NCBI RefSeq assembly: GCF_002743255.1
Contig: NZ_PDYY01000009.1
Coordinates: 95,749-159,748, forward strand
Direction of reading: 5' to 3'
Source of the DNA: Sporosarcina sp. P2
GTDB lineage: Bacteria > Bacillota > Bacilli > Bacillales_A > Planococcaceae
DNA length: 64,000 nt
The translations under genes and the position numbers were made by a program. Position 1 is the first letter of the stretch. Each line of letters starts with the position of its first letter. Of this stretch, positions 28,016-38,601 are shown in pieces. The notes under the pieces are model-generated. The model was not told the DNA's origin. It saw only the letters and a program-made list of their open reading frames with translations, and did no database searches.

Positions 28016-28681
28016 ATGTCGATACATCAAGATGCGATTAAAGAAATGCAAGAAGGCAATTATGAAAAAGCGATTGAGCTTTTCATGAAAGCAGTAGAAG
28101 AAAATCCGGAAGAGCCTACGGGCTATATCAATATTGGAAACATTTTTGCATCGCTTGGAGACGCCGAGCAGGCGGAACCATTTTTCCAAAAAGCGTTGAC
28201 GCTTGATGAAAATGCAGGAACCGCTTTTTATGGACTGGCGAATCTGTATTACAATCAAGAGCGCTTTGAAGAAGCAGCAAAATTATATGAAAAAGCCATC
28301 AATACAGGATTGGATTCTGCCGATGCCTATTTCATGCTAGGTAAAAGTATAGAACAAACAGGTAATGACCGATTAGCATTGCCTTATTTGCAACGTGCCG
28401 TTGAATTAAATCCTGACGATCAGGAAGTGGCATTGTCGTATGGGATTTTACTAGCTAAGCTCGAATTATTTAAAGAAGCTAAGCCCGTATTCGAATCCAT
28501 TTTGGCAGTGGCTCCTGATCATGCGGATAGCCATTATAATTTGGGCGTTTTATATGCCGTTTCTACAGAAGACAAAACAAGTGCACTATCACACTTAGAG
28601 CAAGCCTTCACTGCGGAACCTGACCATACCCAGGCGCGTTATTTATTCGATATGATCAAGCTTGGGGAACAGGGCGAGTAA
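28016..28681 (+). CDS. yrrB: TPR-repeat protein (YrrB)
   Basis: 221 residues made almost wholly of about six tetratricopeptide repeats (for example NYEKAIELFMKAVEENPEEPTG, DAEQAEPFFQKALTLDENAG, RFEEAAKLYEKAI). Protein-protein scaffold; the fixed position between mnmA and recD2 in Bacilli suggests a part in tRNA modification or its neighbours, but that is inference. No signal peptide. Confidence 0.9.
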   Translation: MSIHQDAIKEMQEGNYEKAIELFMKAVEENPEEPTGYINIGNIFASLGDAEQAEPFFQKALTLDENAGTAFYGLANLYYNQERFEEAAKLYEKAINTGLDSADAYFMLGKSIEQTGNDRLALPYLQRAVELNPDDQEVALSYGILLAKLELFKEAKPVFESILAVAPDHADSHYNLGVLYAVSTEDKTSALSHLEQAFTAEPDHTQARYLFDMIKLGEQGE

Positions 28682-28712
28682 TACAGTAGGTGAAAAGGAG
28701 GGAGACCTAGCG

Positions 28713-31139
28713 ATGAGTGAAAACGGACAATATTTAATCGGTAGGCCGGTCGTGACAATTTTTCATAATACGACGAATCTATTTTCCATCGTCAAGTTGA
28801 AAGTCACATCCACCAATACCGACTACCGCGACAGTGAAATAGTGATCAAAGGGTCATTCCCTCCTTTAGTTGCGGAAGAAGAGTATAAATTTACGGGTCG
28901 ACTTGTTACCCATCCGGTACATGGACAGCAGTTCGATGTGCAGACGTTCTCGAAAGAGTTACCTGCAACAGAGGCGGGTTTGATTCATTACCTTTCCGGT
29001 GATTTATTTCCTGGAATTGGGAAGAAAACAGCTAGTGATATTGTCAAGACACTTGGCAACAACGTCATTCAGAAAGTTCTTGAAGACCGCAGTGTCCTTG
29101 ATCAAATCCCGCGTTTAAGTGACGAGCGGAAAGATACGCTCGTTTCCGTGTTGCAGGAGAATCTAGGTCTTGAACGGACGATGGTGCAACTGAATGAATG
29201 GGGCTTCGGTCCACAAGTGGCCATGCGGATCTATCAAGCGTATCAAGATGATGCCATCACGATTCTGACAGAAAATCCATACCGTTTAATTCAGGAAATC
29301 GAAGGAATCGGTTTTCAACGTGCAGACGATCTAGCGAAGCAACTGGGGCTCGTCGGGGATCATCCTGCGCGTATTAAGGCAGCAGTTTATTACAGTGTAC
29401 ATAGTGAAGTACAGTCAGCAGGACATGTCTACGTAGAGTCTGAGGTGATCTTACCACAAGCGAAGCAGTTGCTTGAATCGAGTCAGGCGCATATAATTTC
29501 CTACGAATCGATTACCCAAGCAGTGATTGAACTAGTCGAAGAAGGCGCATTGTCTGCTGAAATGCAACGTCTCTACTTACCATCTCTTTATTTTTCAGAA
29601 ATTGGTATTGCTGCTAAAGTAAATAAAATTCTTGAAAATGAAGTCGCTGAACAATTTCCTGCTTCAGAAATTAGAAAAGCTATAGGTGAAATTGAAGAAC
29701 GCTTGGAAGTGCAATATGCTGAAACGCAAGTCGAAGCCATCGAGCGCGCCCTTCATTCTTCACTGCTCGTGTTAACGGGGGGACCAGGGACAGGGAAGAC
29801 AACGGTAATTAGAGGATTGGTTGAGGCGTATGCAGAACTGCATGGCATCTCACTCGACCTCGACGAGTATGCACGAAAAAAAGAACCGTTCCCGATCATT
29901 TTGGCAGCACCTACTGGACGCGCTGCCAAACGCATGTCCGAATCGACGGGACTACCTGCTATGACGATTCATCGTCTACTCGGATTTACGGGTCAAGACG
30001 ACGAAGAAGAGACAGAACGCGAAGTGGATGGCAATCTCATCATCATTGATGAAACATCCATGGTAGATACTTGGCTCATGCATCAGCTGTTAAAAGCTGT
30101 CCGCAACGATGCACAGTTATTATTCGTTGGAGACCAGGATCAACTGCCTTCCGTTGGACCTGGACAAGTGTTGCGTGATTTCATGCAGTCAGGAAAAATT
30201 CCAGTTGTTGAACTGACGGATATTTTTCGACAAAGTGAAGGCTCGACCATCATTGAAATGGCGCATATGATCAAGCAAAAGGAATGGACGATGGACGTCA
30301 CAAAGAAGACATCGGACCGTTCATTTATCAAAGCTTCGAGTGATCAAATTTTGCCTGCAGTCAAACAAATTGTCCAAAATGCAACATCAAAAGGACATTC
30401 TATTAAAGACATTCAAGTATTGGCACCGATGTATAAAGGTCCAGCAGGCATAGACGGTTTGAATAAAATGATTCAAGAAGTCACGAATCCGCCTGCAGAA
30501 GGAAGAAAAGAAATGGTTTTCGGTGAAACGACCTATCGCGTCGGAGATAAAGTACTGCAACTTGTCAACCAACCGGAAAGTAATGTCTTTAACGGAGATA
30601 TGGGCGAAGTCGTTGCGATCATGTTAGCGAAAGAAACTACTGACAAGAAAGCGATCATGGTGGTCTCCTATGACGGCAATGAAGTGCAGTACGAGCGAAG
30701 TGATTTGAATCAGCTGACACTTGCGTATTGTTGTTCTATCCATAAATCTCAAGGAAGTGAATTTCCGATTGTTGTCATGCCGATCGTGAGAAGTCAGCGG
30801 AAAATGTTGCGACGTAATTTACTTTACACAGGGATTACGCGCGCAAAGAACTTCTTAATACTGTGCGGTGAAGCGGAAGAATTTAAAGCGGGTATTGCAC
30901 GTACTGACGAAACGGAACGGCAGACGACGCTAAAAGAACGTATTTCGGGTGAAACACAAGAAAATCAGACAACACCACGCGAGGAAACCATTGTTCTCGA
31001 TGCAACACCTACGAAAGTGACAGTTGAACCGCAAGATTCATCGCAAGCAAAGCTAACAATGGACAATTTTACTGGCATCGACCCGCTCATTGGCATGAAC
31101 AATGTGTCGCCATTTGACTTTCTTGAAGTGACTGATTGA
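28713..31139 (+). CDS. recD2: RecD2 (RecD-like) 5'-3' DNA helicase
   Basis: 808-residue SF1B helicase of the RecD2 type: long N-terminal region with helix-hairpin-helix repeats (GIGKKTASDIV, GIGFQRADDLAKQLG), Walker A LTGGPGTGKTT at about 353-363, DETSMVD box, VGDQDQLPSVGPG, and C-terminal SIHKSQGSEF and TRAKNFL motifs. It works without RecBC in Firmicutes, in mismatch repair and fork processing. ATG at 28713 sits behind AAAAGGAGG; the earlier ATG at 28662 lies within yrrB. Its stop codon lies within the -35 box of the alaS leader promoter. Confidence 0.96.
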   Translation: MSENGQYLIGRPVVTIFHNTTNLFSIVKLKVTSTNTDYRDSEIVIKGSFPPLVAEEEYKFTGRLVTHPVHGQQFDVQTFSKELPATEAGLIHYLSGDLFPGIGKKTASDIVKTLGNNVIQKVLEDRSVLDQIPRLSDERKDTLVSVLQENLGLERTMVQLNEWGFGPQVAMRIYQAYQDDAITILTENPYRLIQEIEGIGFQRADDLAKQLGLVGDHPARIKAAVYYSVHSEVQSAGHVYVESEVILPQAKQLLESSQAHIISYESITQAVIELVEEGALSAEMQRLYLPSLYFSEIGIAAKVNKILENEVAEQFPASEIRKAIGEIEERLEVQYAETQVEAIERALHSSLLVLTGGPGTGKTTVIRGLVEAYAELHGISLDLDEYARKKEPFPIILAAPTGRAAKRMSESTGLPAMTIHRLLGFTGQDDEEETEREVDGNLIIIDETSMVDTWLMHQLLKAVRNDAQLLFVGDQDQLPSVGPGQVLRDFMQSGKIPVVELTDIFRQSEGSTIIEMAHMIKQKEWTMDVTKKTSDRSFIKASSDQILPAVKQIVQNATSKGHSIKDIQVLAPMYKGPAGIDGLNKMIQEVTNPPAEGRKEMVFGETTYRVGDKVLQLVNQPESNVFNGDMGEVVAIMLAKETTDKKAIMVVSYDGNEVQYERSDLNQLTLAYCCSIHKSQGSEFPIVVMPIVRSQRKMLRRNLLYTGITRAKNFLILCGEAEEFKAGIARTDETERQTTLKERISGETQENQTTPREETIVLDATPTKVTVEPQDSSQAKLTMDNFTGIDPLIGMNNVSPFDFLEVTD

Positions 31140-31164
31140 CAAAGCGAGAGAACTTTCCTATAAT
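31136..31164 (+). promoter_or_regulatory. Promoter of the alaS T-box transcript
   Basis: Full consensus TTGACA (31136-31141), 17-bp spacer, TATAAT (31159-31164). The -35 hexamer includes the recD2 stop codon. Confidence 0.85.
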
Positions 31165-31170
31165 TCGTTT

Positions 31171-31407
31171 AGAAATAATCAAAAACGTTGAAGGAACAAG
31201 TACCTGTTTATTCTGTGTCATAGAAAAGAGCTTCTTGGCTGAAAAAGCTCTCTCAGATCTACAGCGAACGCTATTCCGAAGTTGCAGGCTAATCCCTGCC
31301 GTCTTGCCGCGTTAAGGCAACTCGAGATACCGCGTCATGCGGTAATTAGGGTGGTACCGCGATCAATGAAACCTTCGCCCCTTTATACAAGGGGTGGAGT
31401 TTTTTTA
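31171..31407 (+). ncRNA. T-box riboswitch, alanine type, upstream of alaS
   Basis: Leader of about 235 nt with the T-box AGGGTGGTACCGCG at 31348-31361 and a terminator hairpin (GCCCCTT / AAGGGGT) followed by T7 ending near 31407. Stem I has the distal loop GGCTGAAAAAGCT and, on its 3' side, GCGAACGCTATTCC with a GCT alanine codon at 31270-31272 as likely specifier. It matches its gene: uncharged tRNA-Ala would raise alanyl-tRNA synthetase. Confidence 0.93.
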
Positions 31408-31427
31408 ATTTTAGGAGGAGCAAAACG

Positions 31428-34061
31428 ATGAGAAAACTTACGGCATCCGAAATTCGCCAAATGTTTTTAGACTATTTTAAAGAGCATGGGCATACTGTAG
31501 AACCATCAGCTGCATTAGTGCCAGTTGATGATGCATCACTATTATGGATCAACAGTGGAGTCGCTACATTGAAGAAATATTTTGATGGACGAGTGATTCC
31601 TGAAAACCCGCGGATTGCGAATGCACAAAAATCAATCCGCACAAACGATATTGAAAATGTCGGCTATACAGCGCGTCATCATACGTTCTTTGAAATGCTT
31701 GGCAACTTTTCTATTGGTGATTATTTCAAAGAAGAAGCAATTATTCGTGCGTGGGACTTTCTGACAAATGAACAATGGATCGGCTTTGATCCAGAACGCC
31801 TGTCCATTACTATTCATCCGGAAGATGAAGAAGCGTACACCATTTGGAAAGATCAGATTGGTATTCCAGTAGAGCGTATCATTCGACTTGAAGGAAACTT
31901 CTGGGATATCGGTGAAGGCCCAAGTGGTCCAAACTCCGAAATCTTCTACGATCGCGGACCAAGTTACGGTGACGACTTCTCCGATCCTGAATTGTATCCA
32001 GGTGGAGAAAACGAACGTTATTTGGAAATTTGGAACTTAGTATTCTCTGAGTTCAATCATAATCCTGATAACACATACACACCGCTTCCAAAGAAAAACA
32101 TTGATACAGGAATGGGTCTTGAGCGCATGGCATCTGTGATCCAGGACGTGCCTACAAACTTCGATACGGACTTGTTTTTACCAATCATTGAAGCTGTAGA
32201 AAATGTATCAGGCAGAAAATACGGCCAAACTACGCAAGCAGACACGGCGTTTAAGGTGATTTCAGATCATATCCGCACTGTAGCATTCGCTATTGGGGAC
32301 GGAGCACTTCCTTCCAATGAAGGCCGTGGCTATGTTCTGCGTCGTCTATTAAGAAGAGCCGTTCGTTTTGCAAAACAATTAGGTATTGATAAGCCATTTA
32401 TGTACATGCTGGTGCCTATTGTTGGGGATATCATGAAAGACTTCTATCCTGAAGTCCACGATAAACAAGCGTTCATTATGAAAGTCGTGAAAAACGAAGA
32501 AGACCGTTTCCACGAAACATTGCATGACGGTATGGCGATCCTATCGACGATCATTGAGAAGGCCAAAGCTTCAGGCTTGCCAATCGTCTCAGGCAGTGAT
32601 GCGTTCAAGCTTTATGACACATATGGTTTCCCGTTTGAATTAACGGAGGAATTTGCCCTTGAGGAAGATGTAGCAGTTGACCGTATCGGATTTGACGAAG
32701 AAATGGCTGCACAACGAAACCGTGCACGTGCTGCGCGTGCTACATCAGACTCCATGCATATTCAATCAGGTGTTCTCGGTGAAGTGCATGAAGCAAGTGA
32801 ATTCATTGGCTATGGTCAACTAGAAACCACTGCGATCGTCAGTGTTCTGGTTCAAGATGGTCAACGCATTACACATGCATCTGAAGGGGAAACGGTACAA
32901 ATCATTTTGGATCGGACTCCGTTCTATGCAGAAAGTGGCGGTCAAGTAGCTGATAAAGGAACGATCTCAAATGAATCATTCACAGCGGAAGTTCGCGACG
33001 TAAAAAAAGCGCCTAATGGACAGAACTTGCACACAGTCTTCATCAGTTCAGGCGAATTGAATGAAGGTGTATCAGTTCATACAAAAGTGGACGAGTTCTC
33101 ACGCAATCTGACGGTCAAAAATCACACGGCTACACACTTATTGCACCGCGCATTGAAAGATGTTTTAGGTGAACATGTCAATCAAGCAGGTTCATATGTT
33201 GGTCCAGATCGTCTTCGCTTTGACTTCTCTCATTTTGGACAAGTCACGAAAGAAGAACTTGAGCGCATTGAATTCCAGGTCAATGAACAAGTTTGGGCAG
33301 GTATTCCCGTCAATACCATCATTTCACCAATTGCAGAAGCAAAAGAAATGGGTGCGATGGCATTGTTCGGTGAAAAATACGGCGATATCGTTCGCGTGGT
33401 CAAAGTCGGTGATTACTCTGTCGAGCTGTGTGGAGGATGTCACGTTGTCAACACATCTGACATCAACGTATTCAAAATCGTTTCTGAAAGCGGCATTGGA
33501 GCGGGAACACGCCGTATTGAAGCCTTCACGGGTGGACAAGCATTCCGTTCATTTAAAGAAGATCAAGCTGTCATCGATCAAGTAGCATCAACGGCAAAAG
33601 CTACCCCGAAAACAGTTGTCACAAAAGTCGAATCGATTCTCGCTGACTTTAAAGAACTTCAACGGGAAAATGAATCATTGCAAGCGAAAATGGGCAACAG
33701 TCAATTAGCTAGTATTATGGAAACAGCTCAGCAGATCGAAGACGTCACAGTTATTTCTGCAAATGTAGAAGTGAAAGACAATAACGGTTTACGTCAATTG
33801 ATCGATGAAATGAAACAAAAAACTTCCAAAGGCGTCATTGTACTGGGTACAGTTACGGACGGGAAAGTGATGCTAGCGGCTGGCGTTACGGATGATCTAA
33901 AAGGCGGAAACTACCACGCGGGTAAAATCGTCAACCATGTTGCGTCACTTTGTGGCGGAAAAGGTGGCGGGCGTCCGGATATGGCAATGGCAGGGGCGAA
34001 AGATGCGTCAAAACTTGATGATGCGCTTCAATCCGTGTATGATTATGTAAAATCTGTTTAA
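31428..34061 (+). CDS. alaS: Alanyl-tRNA synthetase
   Basis: 877 residues, full length. Class II catalytic core at the N-terminus ([41 protein letters not shown]), tRNA-recognition region, editing domain with [11 protein letters not shown] and CGGCHV zinc-site residues, and the C-terminal C-Ala/DHHA1 domain ending in [17 protein letters not shown]. Shine-Dalgarno AGGAGGAG. Controlled by the T-box just upstream. Confidence 0.98.
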   Translation: MRKLTASEIRQMFLDYFKEHGHTVEPSAALVPVDDASLLWINSGVATLKKYFDGRVIPENPRIANAQKSIRTNDIENVGYTARHHTFFEMLGNFSIGDYFKEEAIIRAWDFLTNEQWIGFDPERLSITIHPEDEEAYTIWKDQIGIPVERIIRLEGNFWDIGEGPSGPNSEIFYDRGPSYGDDFSDPELYPGGENERYLEIWNLVFSEFNHNPDNTYTPLPKKNIDTGMGLERMASVIQDVPTNFDTDLFLPIIEAVENVSGRKYGQTTQADTAFKVISDHIRTVAFAIGDGALPSNEGRGYVLRRLLRRAVRFAKQLGIDKPFMYMLVPIVGDIMKDFYPEVHDKQAFIMKVVKNEEDRFHETLHDGMAILSTIIEKAKASGLPIVSGSDAFKLYDTYGFPFELTEEFALEEDVAVDRIGFDEEMAAQRNRARAARATSDSMHIQSGVLGEVHEASEFIGYGQLETTAIVSVLVQDGQRITHASEGETVQIILDRTPFYAESGGQVADKGTISNESFTAEVRDVKKAPNGQNLHTVFISSGELNEGVSVHTKVDEFSRNLTVKNHTATHLLHRALKDVLGEHVNQAGSYVGPDRLRFDFSHFGQVTKEELERIEFQVNEQVWAGIPVNTIISPIAEAKEMGAMALFGEKYGDIVRVVKVGDYSVELCGGCHVVNTSDINVFKIVSESGIGAGTRRIEAFTGGQAFRSFKEDQAVIDQVASTAKATPKTVVTKVESILADFKELQRENESLQAKMGNSQLASIMETAQQIEDVTVISANVEVKDNNGLRQLIDEMKQKTSKGVIVLGTVTDGKVMLAAGVTDDLKGGNYHAGKIVNHVASLCGGKGGGRPDMAMAGAKDASKLDDALQSVYDYVKSV

Positions 34062-34115
34062 CCATTTTGAAGAGCGATTCATCATAAAATATAGATACAT
34101 GTTACTAGTTACATT

Positions 34116-34148
34116 TCATTGGGGTGGCTAAAGTGTCTACCCCGATGA
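34116..34148. other. Hairpin between alaS and ireB, no T-run
   Basis: TCATTGGGGT / ACCCCGATGA, ten pairs with one G-U, 13-base loop. No T-run on either strand, so a weak terminator, processing site or operator are all possible. Confidence 0.4.
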
Positions 34149-34260
34149 TTGAACTGGAATGAATACGAACGGTGGTTAATCCACAAATCTATTTACTATA
34201 TATATTATGACGGTAGATCGTTATACACATAAATGGAAATCGGAAAGCGGGGTGTCGAGT

Positions 34261-34533
34261 ATGAATTCGTCCGATGAAACGATGAAGTTTAACTTTCCTG
34301 AAGAATCGATGGAGGAAGAAGTCAAAACAGTCATGCTCCACGTTTACAAATCATTAGAAGAAAAAGGTTATAATCCAATTAACCAGATGGTTGGCTATTT
34401 ACTATCTGGAGATCCAGCCTATATTCCGCGCCACGAAGACGCTCGTAGTTTGATAAGGAAACTGGAACGAGACGAAATTCTAGAGGAATTGGTTAAGTTC
34501 TATATCCGAGAAAACAGAGGTAAAGCAGAATGA
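34261..34533 (+). CDS. ireB: IreB-family regulatory protein (YrzL)
   Basis: 90 residues: [12 protein letters not shown], then [29 protein letters not shown], which is nearly invariant in the family. In Enterococcus IreB is a phosphorylation target of the kinase IreK and influences cephalosporin tolerance. The start ATG at 34261 agrees with family N-termini; a 17-codon upstream extension is unlikely. It overlaps ruvX by four bases. Confidence 0.92.
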   Translation: MNSSDETMKFNFPEESMEEEVKTVMLHVYKSLEEKGYNPINQMVGYLLSGDPAYIPRHEDARSLIRKLERDEILEELVKFYIRENRGKAE

Positions 34534-34949
34534 GAACTATGGGATTGGACGTTGGCACAAAAACCGTTGGCATTGCGATAAGCGATAGTCTCGGTTGGAC
34601 AGCCCAAGGAATCGAAACCATCAAAATTGATGAAGCGGTAGGTTCCCTCGGGATGAAACGAGTCAAACAATTGACAGAAGAATACGAAGTGACGGAGTTT
34701 GTCGTCGGGTATCCTAAGAATATGAATAATACAATAGGGCCCCGTGGAGAAGCATCTGAACAGTACGCTGAGAAGTTACGCGAGAAGTTCGGTTTGCCTG
34801 TCATTTTGTGGGATGAACGATTAACTACCATGGCTGCTGAACGCGTTTTGATTGAAGCGGATGTCAGCCGTAAAAAGCGTAAATCGGTCATTGATAAAAT
34901 GGCAGCTGTCATGATTTTACAAGGTTATTTGGATTCACAAAAAAACTAG
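34530..34949 (+). CDS. ruvX: Holliday-junction resolvase-like / pre-16S rRNA nuclease YqgF
   Basis: 139-residue RNase H-fold nuclease. [16 protein letters not shown] opens the fold with the first catalytic Asp, [15 protein letters not shown] and [15 protein letters not shown] follow, and a final Asp is in [12 protein letters not shown]. YqgF trims the 5' end of 16S rRNA in E. coli; resolvase activity is also reported in the family. It lies in the conserved ireB-yqgF-yrzB trio. Confidence 0.94.
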   Translation: MRTMGLDVGTKTVGIAISDSLGWTAQGIETIKIDEAVGSLGMKRVKQLTEEYEVTEFVVGYPKNMNNTIGPRGEASEQYAEKLREKFGLPVILWDERLTTMAAERVLIEADVSRKKRKSVIDKMAAVMILQGYLDSQKN

Positions 34950-34962
34950 AGGTGATTAAACA

Positions 34963-35253
34963 ATGGAACACGGACAAGAAACAATGACAATAGTAGATGA
35001 GAACGGCGAAGAGCACGTATGTGAAGTGATTTTAACATTTGATTCAAAAGAATATGAAAGATCGTATGTACTTTACCACATTTTGGATGGCGAAGAGACA
35101 GATGATGACGAGGAAGTGGAAATTCATGCATCCGCATTTATCCCGACTGAAGAGGGAGAAGATGGCGGAGCACTACTTGAAATCGAATCCGATGAAGAAT
35201 GGGATATGATCGAAGAAGTATTGAACACATTCCTTGATGAAGAAGAAGAGTAA
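34963..35253 (+). CDS. yrzB: DUF1292 protein (YrzB)
   Basis: 96 very acidic residues; the core [16 protein letters not shown] with IHASAFIP and [19 protein letters not shown] are family traits. Function unknown; always found near ireB and yqgF in Firmicutes. AGAGGTGA site, 13 bp after ruvX, ended by the hairpin at 35273. Confidence 0.9.
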   Translation: MEHGQETMTIVDENGEEHVCEVILTFDSKEYERSYVLYHILDGEETDDDEEVEIHASAFIPTEEGEDGGALLEIESDEEWDMIEEVLNTFLDEEEE

Positions 35254-35272
35254 GCGATAATCTCATGTGACG

Positions 35273-35303
35273 GGCGGAATGGTGCTGACCGTTCCGTCTT
35301 TTT
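35273..35303 (+). terminator. Terminator after yrzB
   Basis: 11-bp stem GGCGGAATGGT / ACCGTTCCGTC with two G-U pairs, GCTG loop, then TTTTT. Confidence 0.8.
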
Positions 35304-35340
35304 AATGGAATTATCTATTGCGAAAGAAGAGGTGAGGCTT

Positions 35341-36483
35341 GTGGGAAAAGAGCCCCAAAGAAAAAAAGAAGTCATGTTTGAACGTATGTTAGAACAGAAG
35401 GAAGAAGTGAGAACCGTCAGAAAAATAGTGCTTTGGATTGTGGCAGTCGTATTGGTTGTAGGGATAGTTGGAGGATTTTCAGTCTATACATACATAAAAA
35501 GTGCCTTGGAGCCTGTTGATCCGGATTCGGAAAAGATCGTAGAAGTAGAAATTCCGATCGGTTCAGGTTTGGATGTAATTTCAGAAAAACTGGAAGAGTC
35601 GGGTATCATTAAAAATGCGCGGGTATTCAAATACTATGCAAAAGTAAACAATGAAGCAGATTTCCAGGCTGGCACGTATGGATTAACACAGTCCATGACG
35701 CCAGATGAATTGATTAAGAGTCTGAAAACAGGTGTAGTCTATCGCACACCAGTATTTACATTAACGATTCCAGAGGGATTAACGATTGATCAAATTGCAG
35801 ATAGAACAAGCAAAAAAACAACGATTACCAAAGAGCAGTTTATGGAGTATGTGACGAATGAACAAGTCATTCAAGAATATATGGCCAAGTATCCAGATGT
35901 TATAACAAAGGAAGTTCTCAATGAGAATATACGCTATGCACTGGAAGGTTATTTATTCCCAGCTACGTATCCGTTCTACGAGGAAAAGCCTACTGTCAAA
36001 GAAGTGGTTGATACGATGGTGGATGCCACTGTGCAAAACGTCATACCGTATAAAGCGTATTGGGCGGAGGAAGGCAAAAATCGTTCTGTTCATAAAATGC
36101 TAACATTTGCCTCTTTGCTAGAAAAAGAAGCAACGGGACAAGCAGATCGTGAAACCATTGCGAGTGTCTTCAATAATCGTATTGAACAGGGTATGCCGCT
36201 GCAAACAGATCCGACGGTTTTATATGCATTAGGAGAACATAAAGCCCGCGTCATGAATGAAGATTTGAAAGTAGATAATGTCTATAATACGTACAAAAAT
36301 AAAGGGTTACCGCCAGGGCCTATTTCGAATGCCGGAACTGCTTCTCTCCAAGCAACTGTAGAACCTTCCAAGACAGGCTACTTGTTCTTCTTGGCAGATA
36401 AAGATGGCGTGAATCATTTTGCTAAAACATATGAAGCCCATTTGAAAAATAAAGCAAAGTATATCGACAGCCAACATAAATAA
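35341..36483 (+). CDS. mltG: Endolytic murein transglycosylase MltG
   Basis: 380 residues. One membrane anchor (about 29-50, IVLWIVAVVLVVGIVGGF) after a charged cytosolic tail, then a LysM-like subdomain and the YceG catalytic domain: LEGYLFPATYPF, FASLLEKEATGQADR with the catalytic Glu, SVFNNRIEQGMPLQTDPTV, YNTYKNKGLPPGPISNAG. MltG cleaves nascent peptidoglycan and sets strand length. The GTG at 35341 follows AGAGGTGAGG; the ATG at 35305 lies directly behind the terminator and lacks a site. Confidence 0.93.
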   Translation: MGKEPQRKKEVMFERMLEQKEEVRTVRKIVLWIVAVVLVVGIVGGFSVYTYIKSALEPVDPDSEKIVEVEIPIGSGLDVISEKLEESGIIKNARVFKYYAKVNNEADFQAGTYGLTQSMTPDELIKSLKTGVVYRTPVFTLTIPEGLTIDQIADRTSKKTTITKEQFMEYVTNEQVIQEYMAKYPDVITKEVLNENIRYALEGYLFPATYPFYEEKPTVKEVVDTMVDATVQNVIPYKAYWAEEGKNRSVHKMLTFASLLEKEATGQADRETIASVFNNRIEQGMPLQTDPTVLYALGEHKARVMNEDLKVDNVYNTYKNKGLPPGPISNAGTASLQATVEPSKTGYLFFLADKDGVNHFAKTYEAHLKNKAKYIDSQHK

Positions 36484-36506
36484 CACGTCGTAAAGGGGAA
36501 GTAGAT

Positions 36507-37142
36507 ATGACGGATTACAACACGTACATTAGCCGCTTTGTAGAAGTAAAAGAGCCGCTCATCCTAGAGATGGAGCGCTACGCTGCTGAGCACCGTGTGC
36601 CCATCATGGATGATACAGGCTTGTATACGTTAATCGGACTGCTACAAATACAGCAGCCGAAACGTATTCTAGAAATTGGAAGCGCAATCGGCTATTCGGC
36701 TATTCGATTGGCGAAAGCTTTTCCTGACGCTGTCATTTATACAGTCGAGCGCGATACAGAGCGATATGAGAAGGCGGTCGAGTATATTGAGCGCAGTGGA
36801 CTACAGGAGCGTATTATCATTATTCATGATGATGCGCTCGAGTTAGATAAAACCAAGTTACCACAAGAATCATTTGATGCACTGTTCATCGACGCAGCAA
36901 AAGGGCAATATCGAAAGTTTTTCGACAAATATAGCCCGCTCGTCGGTCTTGCAGGTGTAATCTATTGTGATAATATGTTCATGCATGGTATGGTGCTGTT
37001 GGAAGATGCAGACATACCAAAACGCAACCGCACCATGATACGTAATTTGCAACAATTCACGAGCTGGGCGATGCAGAACGATCACTATGACACGTCTCTA
37101 GTTCCAATAGGAGATGGCATTTTAATCGCTGTGAAAAAGTAG
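36507..37142 (+). CDS. yrrM: SAM-dependent O-methyltransferase (YrrM/TrmR)
   Basis: 211 residues of the catechol-O-methyltransferase-like family: RILEIGSAIGYSAIRLA (SAM loop), VERD, FDALFIDAAKGQYRKFF and YCDNMFMHG metal-site region. In B. subtilis YrrM (TrmR) methylates 5-hydroxyuridine at tRNA position 34, a cell-biological role I recall from the literature. Site AAGGGGAAG. In B. subtilis two U32-family genes stand between it and udk; here udk follows after 30 bp. Confidence 0.88.
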   Translation: MTDYNTYISRFVEVKEPLILEMERYAAEHRVPIMDDTGLYTLIGLLQIQQPKRILEIGSAIGYSAIRLAKAFPDAVIYTVERDTERYEKAVEYIERSGLQERIIIIHDDALELDKTKLPQESFDALFIDAAKGQYRKFFDKYSPLVGLAGVIYCDNMFMHGMVLLEDADIPKRNRTMIRNLQQFTSWAMQNDHYDTSLVPIGDGILIAVKK

Positions 37143-37172
37143 TAAACAGTAGGCCACAAAAGGGGAATCACT

Positions 37173-37808
37173 GTGAAGAAAAAACCTGTCGTGATTGGTA
37201 TTACCGGTGGCTCTGGCTCCGGTAAGACAAGTGTCACAAAGAAGATACATGAAGTATTCCAAGGTCATTCAGTCGTCGTCATTGAACAAGACGATTATTA
37301 TAAAGACCAATCACATCTAGTATTTGAAGAAAGATTAACAACGAATTATGATCATCCATTAGCATTCGATACCGACCTTCTGATCCAACATATTCATCAG
37401 CTGATTAACAGACAGGCAATCGAAAAGCCCACGTATGATTACACATTGCATACACGTTCTACTGAAAAAGTGACTGTGGATTCACAAGACGTCATCATTC
37501 TTGAAGGAATCTTAGTGTTGGAAGATGAACGATTGCGAGATCTCATGGATATCAAGCTGTTTGTTGATACGGATTCTGATATTCGCATTATTCGTCGTAT
37601 TTTACGTGATATTCACGACCGTGGACGTACGGTAGATTCAGTCGTCGAGCAATACGTAAACGTTGTGCGTCCGATGCATAATCAGTTTATTGAACCGACA
37701 AAAAAGTATGCTGATATAATCATTCCGGAAGGCGGCGAAAACGCGGTCGCAATCGATTTGATGGTAACGAAGATAAAAACAATTCTTGCTTCTGTTGACG
37801 AAGTATAA
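37173..37808 (+). CDS. udk: Uridine kinase
   Basis: 211 residues; phosphorylates uridine and cytidine with GTP or ATP for pyrimidine salvage. P-loop GGSGSGKT at 12-19, [29 protein letters not shown] and [21 protein letters not shown] are family signatures. GTG start behind AAAGGGG. Confidence 0.96.
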   Translation: MKKKPVVIGITGGSGSGKTSVTKKIHEVFQGHSVVVIEQDDYYKDQSHLVFEERLTTNYDHPLAFDTDLLIQHIHQLINRQAIEKPTYDYTLHTRSTEKVTVDSQDVIILEGILVLEDERLRDLMDIKLFVDTDSDIRIIRRILRDIHDRGRTVDSVVEQYVNVVRPMHNQFIEPTKKYADIIIPEGGENAVAIDLMVTKIKTILASVDEV

Positions 37809-37957
37809 TATGATGATGACATAATTTTAAATTAATTCAGCATCCGCAAGAGTTTTTATAGAAAAACTAGGATGCATGCAAGGCTAGCAAGAGTTTGTTT
37901 CATCTAGATCAGAATACGAAACAGAAAAAAAGTATAGTCAAAACTAAAATAGTTCCG

Positions 37958-37998
37958 CTATGTCACATAATTGAAGTTAGTGTGACATAGTATTTTTA
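37958..37998 (+). terminator. Hairpin between udk and greA
   Basis: Exact 10-bp stem CTATGTCACA / TGTGACATAG with a 13-base loop, then TATTTTTA; ends only about 29 bp before greA. Likely the udk terminator; a role as greA attenuator is possible. The 218-bp gap holds no gene. Confidence 0.65.
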
Positions 37999-38026
37999 TG
38001 AACAGACATTTAAGGAGTGTTATTAC

Positions 38027-38503
38027 ATGGTTTCAGAAAAGAAATTTCCAATGACGGCCGCAGGTAAAGCGAAGTTAGAAGAAGAACTAGAGCATTTGAA
38101 AACGGTTAAACGTGTGGAAGTAGTAGAACGCATCAAAATTGCCCGTAGCTACGGTGATTTATCGGAAAACTCCGAGTACGACTCAGCGAAAGAAGATCAA
38201 GCATTTGTCGAAGGGAAAATTTCTTCTATTGAAGGAATGATTCGTAATGCGGTCATTATTACTGAAGATGAATTGAATACCGATGAAGTCCAATTAGGTA
38301 AGACAGTTACATTTAAAGAAATTCCTGATGGTGAAAAAGAGACCTATACGATTGTTGGTTCAGCTGAAGCTAATCCACTAGAAGGTTTGATCTCAAACGA
38401 CTCGCCAATTGCGAAAGCGTTAATTGGTCGAAAAAAAGATGACAAAGTAAAGATCCAGACTCCCGGCGGTGAAATGTCAGTAGAAATACTTGAGATAAAA
38501 TGA
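38027..38503 (+). CDS. greA: Transcription elongation factor GreA
   Basis: 158 residues: N-terminal coiled coil (about 8-75, [17 protein letters not shown] ... [26 protein letters not shown]) reaching into the RNA polymerase channel, with the acidic tip residues in DLSENSEYD, and a C-terminal FKBP-like domain ([15 protein letters not shown]). Stimulates transcript cleavage in stalled polymerase. Site AAGGAGTG. Confidence 0.97.
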   Translation: MVSEKKFPMTAAGKAKLEEELEHLKTVKRVEVVERIKIARSYGDLSENSEYDSAKEDQAFVEGKISSIEGMIRNAVIITEDELNTDEVQLGKTVTFKEIPDGEKETYTIVGSAEANPLEGLISNDSPIAKALIGRKKDDKVKIQTPGGEMSVEILEIK

Positions 38504-38510
38504 TACACGT

Positions 38511-38548
38511 ACCGTCTTCTGGCTAACAGAAGACGGTATTGCTAATTT
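38511..38548 (+). terminator. Terminator of greA
   Basis: Exact 10-bp stem ACCGTCTTCT / AGAAGACGGT, then ATTGCTAATTTTTA; a spaced T-run. Confidence 0.7.
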
Positions 38549-38601
38549 TTATTCCCATCGCGGTATACGTTTTTCATTTCATAGTGAAGGAGATGTCTGA
38601 A

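Noticed and set aside
33169..33585. 138-codon ORF inside alaS
   Set aside because: Out-of-frame shadow of the editing domain; no signals.
34493..34912. 139-codon minus-strand ORF
   Set aside because: Exact antisense of ruvX, whose motifs are clear.
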